Assembly (NCBI RefSeq): GCF_015100155.1
Contig: NZ_JACKZA010000010.1
Coordinates: 26-49,651, forward strand
DNA from: Acidithiobacillus sp. HP-2
Lineage (GTDB): Bacteria; Pseudomonadota; Gammaproteobacteria; Acidithiobacillales; Acidithiobacillaceae
Length of the DNA stretch: 49,626 nucleotides
Direction: 5' to 3'
Shown here one piece after another: positions 31,641 to 39,580 of this stretch (position 1 is the first letter of the stretch; each line of letters opens with the position of its first letter). The notes beneath the pieces are model-generated. The model did no database searches. It saw only the letters and a program-made list of their open reading frames with translations, and had not been told where the DNA came from. A program made the position numbers and the translations under genes.

Positions 31641-32024
31641 GAAAGAATTCTCCGGTTGTAGGGTTGTTGACTTTGATGCTGCATTTACAAGTTGATTTTT
31701 TGGAGCGGATGAGTAGTGGTTAATAACTGCGTCATGGACCCGTCCGGCCATCCGAACGCTCATTTTAGAATATTTTTGGGGGGGAGACATGCAGGCTTGT
31801 TTGTTGGGTAAGTATCTCTAACGTTGGGCTTCACTTCGCAACGTCCAGTCAAAAGGGAGGGCTTTGGAGCAAAATCCAGGATTAGTGATTTCTTCATCGT
31901 GCGGTACCCGTCTCCTGCCATGGTAGAATAATGTGGTTTCACAGATTTTTTCTCTACAAGACATGAAGCGCTCATAAGGCGCGCATAGGAAACCGATGCC
32001 TTCCAAGCTTTTTGTGAATTATCC
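31641..32024. promoter_or_regulatory. Gene-free region between the LysR gene and the MpaB-like pseudogene
   Basis: 384 bases without a supported frame. A LysR operator would be expected here, but I could not identify a convincing T-N11-A palindrome by eye. Confidence 0.35.
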
Positions 32025-32255
32025 ATGATTACGGCGTATGACCGTGAAATTCTCCAGTTAGATCCGGTCAAGGATCACTGCCGAATCACCTTTCTGATGG
32101 CAACTTGTGCGTATCCTTTTGATATACCGCGTGCGCTTGAACTAGCCCTGTTTCGTACGTATGCGGTACCCCGCATTTCTGGTCTCCTTCGCCACACAGG
32201 AGAACTCACTGAACGCACCCGCAAACGTTACGATGATACCGACCTGCTCCTCAGT
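32025..32255 (+). pseudogene. MpaB-like (DUF2236) gene, 5' fragment, split by an ISAzo13-type element
   Basis: 77 codons that match the start of the oxygenase MpaB-like (DUF2236) family: DPVKDHCRITFLMATCAYPF, DIPRALELALFRTYAVPRIS, GLLRHTGELTERTRKRYDDT. The frame is cut after DLLLS at 32255, where the insertion sequence begins. Joining it to 33543 restores one frame without any change (LLLS-ELIEHGYDS). The intact gene would encode about 285 residues, the normal size. Family members have a heme-associated fold; their reactions are mostly unknown. Confidence 0.8.
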
Positions 32256-33535
32256 ATTCATAAATAAATAACTTGTACTCACTATATAGCGGGTATAGTC
32301 TTGCGGCATGGAAGCAGACGCACTGATAGCCGCTCGACACCAAGCGCTCGAAGGGATACTGGATGAGCGGCAGAGACGGCTATATGCGGCAGTAGAAGCG
32401 AAGGTGCTGGGTCATGGCGGTGTCAAGCGGGTGAGTGAGGCTACCGGAGTCGCGCGGGGGTCCATCATGGCGGGTCTCAAAGAGCTCAAGGATCCGGAGA
32501 ACAGGCTCCCGCAAGGCAGAGTTCGTCGATCGGGTGGCGGGAGAAAAAGGCTGGTGGATCGCGATCCGGACTTGCTGGTGGCCTTGGAGGGTTTGGTAGA
32601 TCCTGCGGCACGCGGTGATCCCCAGTCACCGCTGCGCTGGACTTGCAAGAGCCTCAAGCAATTGGCACGGGAACTGGGCGAACAGGGGCACCGCATCAGC
32701 CATGTTTCTGTGGGCATTCTGCTCAAGGAATTAGGGTACAGCTTGCAAGGCAATCGCAAGACCTTGGAAGGCACTGATCACCCAGACCGAGATGCCCAAT
32801 TCCGGTATATACAGGAGAAGACGCAGCAGGCACTGGACGCAGTGCAGCCCGTCATTTCGGTGGACACCAAGAAAAAAGAATTGGTTGGCAACTACAAAAA
32901 TGCGGGTCAGGAGTGGCGGCCGCAGGGCGAACCGGAAGTCGTCCAGGTGCATGATTTTGTGGATAAGGAACTGGGGCGGGCCAACCCCTATGGGGTTTAC
33001 GATCTCGCCCAAAACGCGGGGTGGGTGAGCGTGGGCACAGATCATGATACCGCCAGCTTTGCGGTGGCCACTATCCGGCGCTGGTGGTTAGGCATGGGTC
33101 ACCCCCTTTATCCCGACGCCAAGGAGTTGATGATCACGGCCGATGGGGGCGGGAGCAATGGTTCTCGGGTGCGCCTCTGGAAGCTGGAATTACAAGGGCT
33201 TGCCGATGAACTCAATCTGCCGATTCGGGTGTGCCACTTTCCTCCGGGCACCAGCAAATGGAACAAAATCGAGCACCGTCTGTTTTCCTATATCAGCATG
33301 AATTGGCGGGGGCGACCTTTGGTGAGTCACGAAGTCATTGTCAATTTGATCGCGGCTACAACCACCAGCAAAGGCTTGAAAGTGTACGCCGCCATTGATC
33401 CTACACCCTACCCCAAGGGTATCAAAGTCACTGACGCTGAATTCGCTACCATCCAAATTGATCGCGATAACTTCCATGGGGAATGGAATTACGTCATCTC
33501 ACCAAACAAAAAGTCCATGTAGTTTATTTATGATT
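32256..33535 (+). mobile_element. ISAzo13-type insertion sequence with 7-bp target duplication
   Basis: 1280 bases flanked by CCTCAGT on both sides (32249-32255 and 33536-33542). The ends are inverted repeats: ATTCATAAATAAATAACTTG at the left and AATCATAAATAAACTACATG read inward from the right. It contains one complete transposase gene. The exact target duplication argues for a recent insertion. Confidence 0.88.
32308..33522 (+). CDS. ISAzo13 family transposase
   Basis: A 404-residue transposase of the ISAzo13 family. An N-terminal HTH region (HGGVKRVSEATGVARGSIMA) and an Arg-rich linker precede the second helical block (PLRWTCKSLKQLARELGEQG, HRISHVSVGILLKELGYSLQ). The DDE residues are visible as Asp in VISVDTKKKELVGNY, Asp in MITADGGGSNG and Glu in SKWNKIEHRLFSYIS. 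The C-terminus (SKGLKVYAAIDPTPYPKGIK) is characteristic. The frame is undamaged. It lies within the element that cuts the MpaB-like gene. Confidence 0.95.
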   Translation: MEADALIAARHQALEGILDERQRRLYAAVEAKVLGHGGVKRVSEATGVARGSIMAGLKELKDPENRLPQGRVRRSGGGRKRLVDRDPDLLVALEGLVDPAARGDPQSPLRWTCKSLKQLARELGEQGHRISHVSVGILLKELGYSLQGNRKTLEGTDHPDRDAQFRYIQEKTQQALDAVQPVISVDTKKKELVGNYKNAGQEWRPQGEPEVVQVHDFVDKELGRANPYGVYDLAQNAGWVSVGTDHDTASFAVATIRRWWLGMGHPLYPDAKELMITADGGGSNGSRVRLWKLELQGLADELNLPIRVCHFPPGTSKWNKIEHRLFSYISMNWRGRPLVSHEVIVNLIAATTTSKGLKVYAAIDPTPYPKGIKVTDAEFATIQIDRDNFHGEWNYVISPNKKSM

Positions 33536-33542
33536 CCTCAGT

Positions 33543-34169
33543 GAATTGATTGAACACGGCTACGATAGTCCACGAGGGCAGGCTGCCATTGAAAACATCA
33601 ACCGCCAGCACGCCAGATATACGATTCGCAATGAGGACTATCTATATGTATTGTCTACGTTTATTTTTGAACCGATACGATGGATAGCGCGTTTCGGGCA
33701 CCGCCCCCTGTCAGAAAAAGAACGCTTGGCCTGGTTCCACTTCTGGCGGGCCATAGGCATGCGCATGAACATTCAGGATATTCATGATGAATATGCTCAA
33801 CTGGAGCAGTTTAATCGTTCCTATGAGGCAGAGCGTTTTCATTATTCCAATTCAAACCGGTATGTTGCAGACAAAACGATAGACTTGCTGCTGGGCTTTT
33901 ATATGCCGCCCGTACTGTTTCGACTGGGACGGCCTGCCGTTTATGCGCTACTGGATCGCCCCTTACTCAATGCCTTGGGCTTATCTGGACAATCAATCTG
34001 GTTGAGCCGGGTGCTCACCCGTGCATTACTTTTGCGAGGACGAATAGCCAGTGCGCTACCGCTCAGAAACAAACCCGTGATGCGTACGCAATTGCACCGG
34101 CCAACCTACCCAGATGGCTATCGCATTGACGATCTTGGTCCAGAAAAACCTATGCAGAAGCGGGATTGA
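33543..34169 (+). pseudogene. MpaB-like (DUF2236) gene, 3' fragment
   Basis: About 208 codons in frame with the 5' fragment after removal of one copy of the target duplication. Family segments are plain: AIENINRQHARYTIRNEDYL, YVLSTFIFEPIRWIARFGHR, LSEKERLAWFHFWRAIGMRM, NIQDIHDEYAQLEQFNRSYE and the end PDGYRIDDLGP. No other damage is seen, so the gene was probably functional until the insertion. This fragment has no start signal of its own. Confidence 0.85.
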
Positions 34170-34230
34170 AGGTCCACCAAAGGCATGCTCTAGCCTTTTT
34201 CAGCCACCACCATGATTTTCTAAATTCAAG

Positions 34231-34318
34231 CTCAAAAGACTGCCACGATTTACAGTCATATAGACGAGTTTCGAGAACATGCTGGTCAGTCCGCCGAATG
34301 ACCGCTTCCGCTGCAATA
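34231..34318 (+). repeat. Interspersed repeat, copy C
   Basis: This is related to copies A and B with TCAAAAGACTGCCACGATTT, ACAGTCATATAGACGAGTTTC, GAGAACATGCTGGTCAGTCC and the core at 34296-34314. It lies between the MpaB-like fragment and the HigA-type gene, in non-coding sequence. Confidence 0.62.
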
Positions 34319-34392
34319 TAGCCTTTCAGCCCACCTGCCACAGAGTGTGGCAAACTCAACCTGCCGAAGTCGTTACCAGCGGATTCTGGTCG

Positions 34393-34752
34393 TTACGCCG
34401 CATGCACGTCGTATCGTTGAATCTTATTGAGAACTGCCTGCATCGCGTGGCGCGTCACGGCGAGATCGTAATCGGTTTGCAGGCCCACCCAGAAACCGTC
34501 GCTCATCCCGAAAAACCGGGACAGCCGCAGCCCGGTATCCGGGGTAACGGCCCGCTTTCCCATCACGATCTCCCCGATACGGCGCTGCGGGACGCCGATT
34601 TCCTTGGCTAGACGATACTGGGTGATGCCCATCGGCTTCAGAAAGTCTTCCAGCAAGATCTCGCCGGGGTGAATGGGGGCAGACCGACCTTCGCGCAGAT
34701 TCGCCACATCGGAAAAATCCATCTTTTCGATCTCGTCCACACGAATGCTCAC
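34393..34752 (-). CDS. higA: HigA-type antitoxin
   Basis: A 119-residue helix-turn-helix protein of the HigA group: IHPGEILLEDFLKPMGITQY, RLAKEIGVPQRRIGEIVMGK, RAVTPDTGLRLSRFFGMSDG, FWVGLQTDYDLAVTRHAM. It binds and neutralises the HigB toxin and represses the pair's promoter, as known for the family. The start is GTG at 34752 with a strong GGAGG ending six bases upstream. The toxin gene precedes it by 16 bases, the usual higBA order. Confidence 0.92.
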   Translation of the reverse strand: MSIRVDEIEKMDFSDVANLREGRSAPIHPGEILLEDFLKPMGITQYRLAKEIGVPQRRIGEIVMGKRAVTPDTGLRLSRFFGMSDGFWVGLQTDYDLAVTRHAMQAVLNKIQRYDVHAA

Positions 34753-34768
34753 GATATACCTCCATCCA

Positions 34769-35050
34769 TCAGTGATAATCCACGATCTCCACGTCCCAGG
34801 CGTTGCTGTCGCGCCATACGAAGCAAATCCGCCACTGGTCATTGATGCGCATGCTCCATTGGCCGCTCCGATCGCCGGAGAGCTTCTCCAGGCGGTTGCC
34901 TGGCGGTACAGCCAGATCTTCGATCCGGCCGGCGCGATGCAACTGTGCCAGTTTCCGCTGCGCCATCCTCAATAATTCCGCTCCAAAGCGGCGCACTTTC
35001 AGGCCAGCGAAGACTGCGGCGGTTTGCTTGTCCGCAAAACTCATGATCAT
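34769..35050 (-). CDS. higB: HigB-type toxin (RelE superfamily mRNA interferase)
   Basis: A 93-residue protein of the HigB/RelE fold: MSFADKQTAAVFAGLKVRRF, LAQLHRAGRIEDLAVPPGNR, LEKLSGDRSGQWSMRINDQW and RICFVWRDSNAWDVEIVDYH. HigB toxins cut mRNA on the ribosome. The C-terminal strand with RIND-QWRICF and the final VDYH are the family signature. Two ATG codons (35050 and 35044) are near each other, without a strong ribosome-binding site. It is first in a two-gene operon with the HigA-type gene. Confidence 0.92.
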   Translation of the reverse strand: MIMSFADKQTAAVFAGLKVRRFGAELLRMAQRKLAQLHRAGRIEDLAVPPGNRLEKLSGDRSGQWSMRINDQWRICFVWRDSNAWDVEIVDYH

Positions 35051-35164
35051 CGGTGAATACTAACGCGATCCGATAGTAGCGTCAAATAACGGTGTCTGTT
35101 AGTCCCGCACTTCTCAGTTTCCATACTGGATCGCAGGAAACAGCGCCGTCTGATGGCTGGCGCA

Positions 35165-35182
35165 GACTGAAAGCGGTCATTC
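35165..35182 (-). repeat. Core motif copy F, inverted
   Basis: Read on the minus strand this is GAATGACCGCTTTCAGTC, one arm of the same palindrome family as copies D and E. It lies between the HigBA-type pair and the proline-rich protein cluster. Confidence 0.45.
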
Positions 35183-35250
35183 ATTATCCATGACCACTTG
35201 CAGAATTTGGTTTTGTTTCATGGCGAATCGCATCTCATATTCTTGATCTA

Positions 35251-35634
35251 TCAGTGATGCCAATTTCCATGGTGCCAGGGTCCGTGGTGCCAATTGCCAT
35301 GTTGCCAAGGCCCTGGCCTTCCATGCCCTGCCCATGGTGGCGGCCCCCGCCGAAGCCAAGGTCTGGGTCCATAGGCAACGACAGGAGGTGGCACGGGATA
35401 ATATCTGACCACTGGTGGCGGCGTGTAATAAGCGACGGGGGGCGGCGCATAATACACCGGCGGTGGCGCGTAGTAGACGGGAGGCGTACCCAATTGCACG
35501 CTCAGTCCGGGAACCGCCAATCCTAAAGAAACGGCTGCCATGGCCGATGAACTGGTTAAACTCAACATCGCTGCTGCAAGGACGCAAGCAAAAATTGTCG
35601 TGCGTTTTATCGTGCGGGATTGTGGATTATTCAT
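35251..35634 (-). CDS. Exported Pro/Tyr-rich protein with His/Trp-rich tail
   Basis: A 127-residue protein with a signal peptide (TTIFACVLAAAMLSLTSSSAMA). The mature part starts AVSLGLAVPGLSVQLG, continues with repeated PPVYYAPPPV units, and ends in a tail rich in His, Trp, Gly and Pro (PWQHGNWHHGPWHHGNWHH). The opening SLGLAVPGLSV is shared with the protein at 36885-37289, so the two are paralogues with different tails. The His-rich tail could bind metal; this is inference. The start ATG has AGAGA upstream. No enzymatic domain is seen. Confidence 0.7.
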   Translation of the reverse strand: MNNPQSRTIKRTTIFACVLAAAMLSLTSSSAMAAVSLGLAVPGLSVQLGTPPVYYAPPPVYYAPPPVAYYTPPPVVRYYPVPPPVVAYGPRPWLRRGPPPWAGHGRPGPWQHGNWHHGPWHHGNWHH

Positions 35635-35763
35635 AAATATCTCTCGAAAAATCTCAATGGGCCGGATGGGTAATGTGCTTTCATGCATAGATTGTTATTG
35701 ATAACCCGCATGCAAGCTCTCTGGAAATAAGCCTGGTGCCCTAACACTCAGTGCAGTAACAGG

Positions 35764-36039
35764 TCAATTACCGTTCAGGCTGTTTTCTATTTGGGGGAGA
35801 GCAGCACCTACACCCGCACCCACCGCACCACCTACCGCAGCACCGACGGCAGGATTGCCCGCAGCGACTGTTCCCAAAACCGCACCGCCAGCAGCGCCGA
35901 TAGCTCCGCCACTCAGAGCACGCTGGCCCGTTGGGCTCATGTTGGCACAACCGGCTAATGCCATCACTGTTGTCAAAAGTAAGGCTGCCCGGACCCACGA
36001 AGCAGCAGGATTTGCACTTTTTATATCCGTTCCAGACAT
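35764..36039 (-). CDS. Glycine-zipper lipoprotein (minus-strand paralogue)
   Basis: A 91-residue lipoprotein: hydrophobic segment, lipobox LAGC (Cys about 31), then MSPTGQRALSGGAIGAAGGA and a second glycine-zipper stretch (GAAVGGAVGAGVGAALP). Glycine-zipper proteins of this kind insert in or span outer membranes (the YMGG/SlyB-like group). The mature part is nearly the same as in the protein at 37751-37999. The start has AGGAGG about five to six bases upstream. The gene lies directly upstream of the proline-rich gene on the same strand. Confidence 0.8.
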   Translation of the reverse strand: MSGTDIKSANPAASWVRAALLLTTVMALAGCANMSPTGQRALSGGAIGAAGGAVLGTVAAGNPAVGAAVGGAVGAGVGAALPQIENSLNGN

Positions 36040-36416
36040 TGTAACCTCCTGTTCAGGTATTTCTCTATCAGACAATAGTCCGTAGAAATCTGCTCACACT
36101 ACATTATAGCCAACATCTGAGACTTTCATCTGGCTATGATTCTCGTAGATCCAGGCTGTAAAAACCAAAGAGGATGCGGACTGGCAGGCCATAAGGCGTC
36201 AACTGTACGGTCTGCCGTGATCACTGCCATGTGTTGATATTTCATTTTTTGTTCCTATTTTTCAATGTGCTGAACGGGTATCGTTCTCCACTGTTCTTTC
36301 TTAGAACTGATAATGCAAGTACTGTGGTTTGATTTTCCAGGCACCATGTGGAATATCTAATGCAGAATGCGTGCCCCAAATTTACAGCCAAAGCTACCCC
36401 CACGAAGGATCGAATC
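36040..36416. other. Gene-free stretch between divergent envelope genes
   Basis: About 377 bases with no supported frame. It probably carries the promoters of the minus-strand lipoprotein gene (start 36039) and of the small plus-strand gene at 36417. I see no strong inverted repeat. Confidence 0.35.
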
Positions 36417-36611
36417 ATGACGCAAAAAACACGGCCAGACGATCACTGGACGTTAGAGAAACTGCGAAGCCTGCTGGGTTTTATCCTACGTATATTGATC
36501 GCTTGCGGCACCGCCATGATGATCAGTGGCTGCTTGCCGTTAATGGCGGCAAGCGCTGCAGGCAGTGTCATTTACTATAACATGCCGCATTCCAATAAAA
36601 ATGCTGATTAA
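36417..36611 (+). CDS. Small lipoprotein-like membrane protein
   Basis: A 64-residue protein with a hydrophobic segment (LLGFILRILIACGTAMMISGC) ending in a lipobox-like ISGC and followed by LPLMAASAAGSVIYYN. The post-Cys region is like the start of the DUF3568-type protein at 571-1029 (Cys, small residues, then Ala/Gly), so it may be a short relative. The start ATG at 36417 has AAGGA eight bases upstream. Function is unknown. Confidence 0.55.
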   Translation: MTQKTRPDDHWTLEKLRSLLGFILRILIACGTAMMISGCLPLMAASAAGSVIYYNMPHSNKNAD

Positions 36612-36884
36612 GCGTATTGTCTGACGCCCGTCCCCTGTTGCCCTGCTGTGCGCTACATGTGGCCAATGATCGCCTGACGGCGGCTATTATTCCGGGGAGA
36701 TTCTCAACCTGACTGAAGAGCGACAACACAAATACTTAAAAATTAACCAGATGGAATAAGTCAGCGTCCCACTGTAGTGGACTGACTACAGTACAGTAGG
36801 GCTCGACCGAATGAAAACTGGCTGAAATCTTGTAGGAATGCTTTTTGCTGGTACGCCTTTGGTCTTTTTTATGGGAGCATCATT

Positions 36885-37289
36885 ATGAAATCCATTCCCT
36901 CCCCCTCAACAGCTCGACGAAAATCGATGCTATGGGCGGTGGCTACCACCCTCGTCCTTTCATCGGCCGTTGGGATCGCTCCAGCACTCGCCGATGATCT
37001 TTCATTAGGCCTGGCCGTTCCGGGTCTGAGTGTTTCAGTAGGCGGAGCACCGGCCTATTATCCCGTATCCCCACCAGTAGTTTATGTGCCACCCCCACAA
37101 CCCGTGTATTATTATGCGGCTCCGCCACCCCCGCCACCTCCTCCGCCGCCGGGACCTCCTCCACCAGGCCCGCCTCCACCGGGACCCGGGCCTTGGGGAG
37201 GGCCGCCACCACCGCCCCCACCTGGGCCTCCATCCGGCTATTACGCGGCTCCTACGCCTGTAGTGGGTTATGTATCCACTCCCTGGTAG
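36885..37289 (+). CDS. Exported Pro-rich protein (paralogue)
   Basis: A 134-residue protein with a signal peptide (MLWAVATTLVLSSAVGIAPALA). The mature part opens DDLSLGLAVPGLSVSVGG and then becomes a long proline tract with Gly spacers (PPPPPPPPPPGPPPPGPPPP type), ending YYAAPTPVVGYVSTPW. The shared SLGLAVPGLSV block links it to the minus-strand protein at 35251-35634. The ATG has GGGAG about seven bases upstream. It starts a plus-strand run of three small envelope genes. The proline tract suggests an extended, periplasm-spanning or cell-wall-facing segment. Confidence 0.7.
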   Translation: MKSIPSPSTARRKSMLWAVATTLVLSSAVGIAPALADDLSLGLAVPGLSVSVGGAPAYYPVSPPVVYVPPPQPVYYYAAPPPPPPPPPPGPPPPGPPPPGPGPWGGPPPPPPPGPPSGYYAAPTPVVGYVSTPW

Positions 37290-37298
37290 GAATGTTGC

Positions 37299-37736
37299 GT
37301 GTATTCGCAAAACAGGATAAGAGAAAGGCCGTATTATTGGCTGATTGCGGGCACTTTATTGTTGAGCGGCTGCACCTCAACGATAGCGGCCCCACCTCCA
37401 ACACCCACGTCGACGCACTATCGGCCTGAACAGATCTTACCTTATCCACCCGCCTCAACCATCTTGGCACCCACGCATCCAATCCAGAGAACATCAGGAC
37501 TACAGCGCGATTGCCAGCAATACCAGGCGCAGGTGCGTCTATTGCAACAAAAGCTGACAAAACGACCGCACGCAGAAGGTCAAAGGGACGACCTTGACCA
37601 AATTAAGGCGGTCGTACAGCCGTTATGCACCAAACCGCTTTCTGGAACGTCCTATCGGATTGCCCGACAAGAAATTCTTCAGGCAACCCGGGATGTGGAA
37701 CAACTATCCGGATCCCCTTCCACTACTACACCATAA
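37299..37736 (+). CDS. Hypothetical lipoprotein of 145 residues
   Basis: A GTG start at 37299 (AGGA about eight bases upstream) gives a protein with a hydrophobic segment and lipobox (LIAGTLLLSGC, Cys about 25), a Pro/Thr-rich linker, and a helical C-terminal part (RDCQQYQAQVRLLQQKLTKR, QEILQATRDVEQLSG). It lies 9 bases after the Pro-rich gene and 14 bases before the glycine-zipper gene, so the three are one transcription unit. I do not recognise the family. Confidence 0.65.
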   Translation: MYSQNRIRERPYYWLIAGTLLLSGCTSTIAAPPPTPTSTHYRPEQILPYPPASTILAPTHPIQRTSGLQRDCQQYQAQVRLLQQKLTKRPHAEGQRDDLDQIKAVVQPLCTKPLSGTSYRIARQEILQATRDVEQLSGSPSTTTP

Positions 37737-37750
37737 GGAGCCTAATCCCC

Positions 37751-37999
37751 ATGCAATATCCCCTTCGATTAAAATTCGGTCATCACCGGTACGGGTTAAA
37801 AGTTCTGGCGTTGGGTTTTTGTCTGATCGCCATGACTGGCTGCGCCAATATGAGCCCCACAGGACAACGCGCACTGAGTGGTGGGGCTATCGGTGCTGCG
37901 GGCGGTGCAGTGCTGGGTGCTGTTGTGGGTGGCAATCCGGCCGTAGGGGCCGCAGTGGGCGGTGCAGCAGGAGCAGCAACCGGCGCTTTGATGCACTGA
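37751..37999 (+). CDS. Glycine-zipper lipoprotein (plus-strand paralogue)
   Basis: An 82-residue lipoprotein with LKVLALGFCLIAMTGC (lipobox MTGC), then ANMSPTGQRALSGGAIGAAG and GNPAVGAAVGGAAGAATGA. From ANMSP on it is nearly the same as the minus-strand protein at 35764-36039, while the signal peptides differ and the DNA differs at many synonymous sites, so this is an older duplication. AAGGAG lies about ten bases before the ATG. A strong terminator follows. Confidence 0.82.
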   Translation: MQYPLRLKFGHHRYGLKVLALGFCLIAMTGCANMSPTGQRALSGGAIGAAGGAVLGAVVGGNPAVGAAVGGAAGAATGALMH

Positions 38000-38025
38000 A
38001 ATCCTGATTCATGACCGGAGGAAAC

Positions 38026-38055
38026 GCCCCATTTCAGAAAAATGGGGCTTTTTTT
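38026..38055 (+). terminator. Intrinsic terminator after the plus-strand envelope operon
   Basis: GCCCCAT (38026-38032) pairs with ATGGGGC (38042-38048) around a nine-base loop, directly followed by seven T residues. Confidence 0.92.
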
Positions 38056-38092
38056 AGTGACTTTTACAGGGCATACGCGCCCATAAAATCCT

Positions 38093-38338
38093 TCACGGAG
38101 GGGGTGGCGGGGGCGGCGGCCCGGGTTGCTGGTAATACGCCCCGGGACCCGCTGGCCCTCCGGGCGGTGGTGGTGGGGGCGGTGCAGGATGCGCATAATA
38201 TCCGCCAGGGCCTGGAGGCGGTCCAGGGGGGTACGCATAACATCCCGCCAACGCCATCAAGGTGCCGAACAAGGTCGCTACACGTAAAGCTGGTTGCCAG
38301 ATGTTACGGCGCTTCAGTGACTCCATTTCATGGAACAT
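38093..38338 (-). CDS. Pro/Gly-rich lipoprotein
   Basis: An 81-residue protein with a hydrophobic segment and lipobox (LMALAGC), then a mature part composed almost only of Pro, Gly, Tyr and Ala (YPPGPPPGPGGYYAHPAPPP). It ends in a run of eight prolines just before the TGA at 38093. The ATG has AGGAG seven bases upstream. It is convergent with the plus-strand operon. The low complexity makes family assignment impossible; its lipobox and location are clear. Confidence 0.7.
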   Translation of the reverse strand: MFHEMESLKRRNIWQPALRVATLFGTLMALAGCYAYPPGPPPGPGGYYAHPAPPPPPPPGGPAGPGAYYQQPGPPPPPPPP

Positions 38339-38876
38339 ACGGTTCTCCTGTAGGAAGATCGGTTTTTTATCTTTCCCCGAACAAATAGCTCAGGGGTTAC
38401 GGTATAAAAAATGTGCATACCTCCTTTCCGCTTTGCGGTCACGCTTTTCGGACTTGTGTAGCGCTTTCCGATAATTGAGAAAGCAATAAGCGTTCCAGCA
38501 CAGCGGAAGGATCTTGCGACAGAAGCGACATACTGAGCCGTGCCCGATTCCAGAAGAGAAGGGATCCGTTTTTATGGTAAGGGCATACAACAGGGACGCT
38601 ATAGCCCCATATTGTCGCTAAAGTACAACAGATCTGCTGAAGAAAGGGTCATGTAGTCGCACCCTTTCTTCAGCAGACGGCGCAGACCACTGATTACATG
38701 AAAAATCTATCCCACGGGAACCTTTGGCATAAATTCTGCTGTCTTAGTCTCTGGACTCGACAGGGAGATTGTCTGCTTCTTGTCTATCCCGAGTGGCTTG
38801 ATCGTAACGGGGTGACTTAGAAAGTCCTGCCATCACTTTCCGGCTGTTTTTTGACTCAACCAACAGGAGTGTTCCG
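38339..38876. other. Gene-free stretch upstream of the outer-membrane protein gene
   Basis: About 540 bases without a supported gene. It contains a strong hairpin at 38633-38678 and must contain the promoters for the genes starting at 38338 (minus) and 38877 (plus). Confidence 0.4.
38633..38678. repeat. Long hairpin, 17-bp stem with one bulge
   Basis: TCTGCTGAAAGAAAGGGT (38633-38650) pairs with ACCCTTTCTTCAGCAGA (38662-38678) around an 11-base loop, with one unpaired A. No T run follows on either side beyond those within the stem, so it is not a typical terminator. It could be a processed RNA structure, an element end or a bidirectional terminator. Confidence 0.7.
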
Positions 38877-39548
38877 ATGATTCAGAAAAAAATATGGCTT
38901 ACCGCATTGACCCTCGCACTGGCATTACCCCTGGGCGCAGAAGCGTCCGTATATGGCGTCATGAATCAGGTCGGGGTTTCCGGCAATGTACAAGGGGCCA
39001 CCAATCGGTATGGGAACACCAACGGTGGACTCGGTCTACGGGCCAGCCTTTACAATGGTGGCTTGTTCGGCACGGCGAAATACCGCCATGAGTTCGGGGC
39101 TACCTACCAGGGTTACACCGGTGGCAATACCAACACCATTGGGCTCAAGCTCGGATATCTTTTCAACGCCAGCAATATCCTGGCTGTCGGGCCTTATGTC
39201 GGGTATGAGTATAACCGCTTTGCGCAGTCCAATGGCTATTATGGTTACCACTCTTCGCTGAGCACCAACGGTCTGGGTGGTGGTCTTTATGCGGCAGCAT
39301 CTCTGCCAGGTGTCAATTTCACCGGATATGTCGGATACCTTGGCGGTATTTCGGAAACCCAGCATCTCTCTGGATTCGCACCAACCACGTTCAATCGTAC
39401 TTCAGACCTTCTACAAATGGGGGTGAACGCCTATTATCCCCTAATGGCCAATGTCTCCCTGTACGTCGGATTACATGATGATGATTTTACACAGCGAGGC
39501 GCGCCGAATATTCTTCGCGGCGATGTGGGCTTGGGTATGCAGTTTTAA
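38877..39548 (+). CDS. YfaZ-like outer-membrane beta-barrel protein
   Basis: A 223-residue protein with a signal peptide (LTALTLALALPLGAEAS) and a mature part of alternating hydrophobic strands rich in Tyr and Gly (LGLRASLYNGGLFGTAKYRH, IGLKLGYLFNASNILAVGPY, GLGGGLYAAASLPGVNFTGY), ending in Phe as outer-membrane proteins do. The size and pattern are like the YfaZ family, with moderate certainty. The start ATG has AGGAG about nine bases upstream. A 13-bp hairpin follows at 39581. It stands alone. Confidence 0.75.
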   Translation: MIQKKIWLTALTLALALPLGAEASVYGVMNQVGVSGNVQGATNRYGNTNGGLGLRASLYNGGLFGTAKYRHEFGATYQGYTGGNTNTIGLKLGYLFNASNILAVGPYVGYEYNRFAQSNGYYGYHSSLSTNGLGGGLYAAASLPGVNFTGYVGYLGGISETQHLSGFAPTTFNRTSDLLQMGVNAYYPLMANVSLYVGLHDDDFTQRGAPNILRGDVGLGMQF

Positions 39549-39580
39549 GGCACCATGCGGGCAGGATGGTCTGAAGCATA

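Noticed and set aside
32025-32267. Short plus-strand frame as an independent 80-residue gene
   Set aside because: Its last residues are read from the insertion sequence; it is the 5' part of the split MpaB-like gene.
36943-37310. Minus-strand Arg/Trp- and Val/Glu-rich frames opposite the Pro-rich gene
   Set aside because: They are artefacts of CCN codon runs read on the other strand; the plus-strand frame has a signal peptide and ribosome-binding site.
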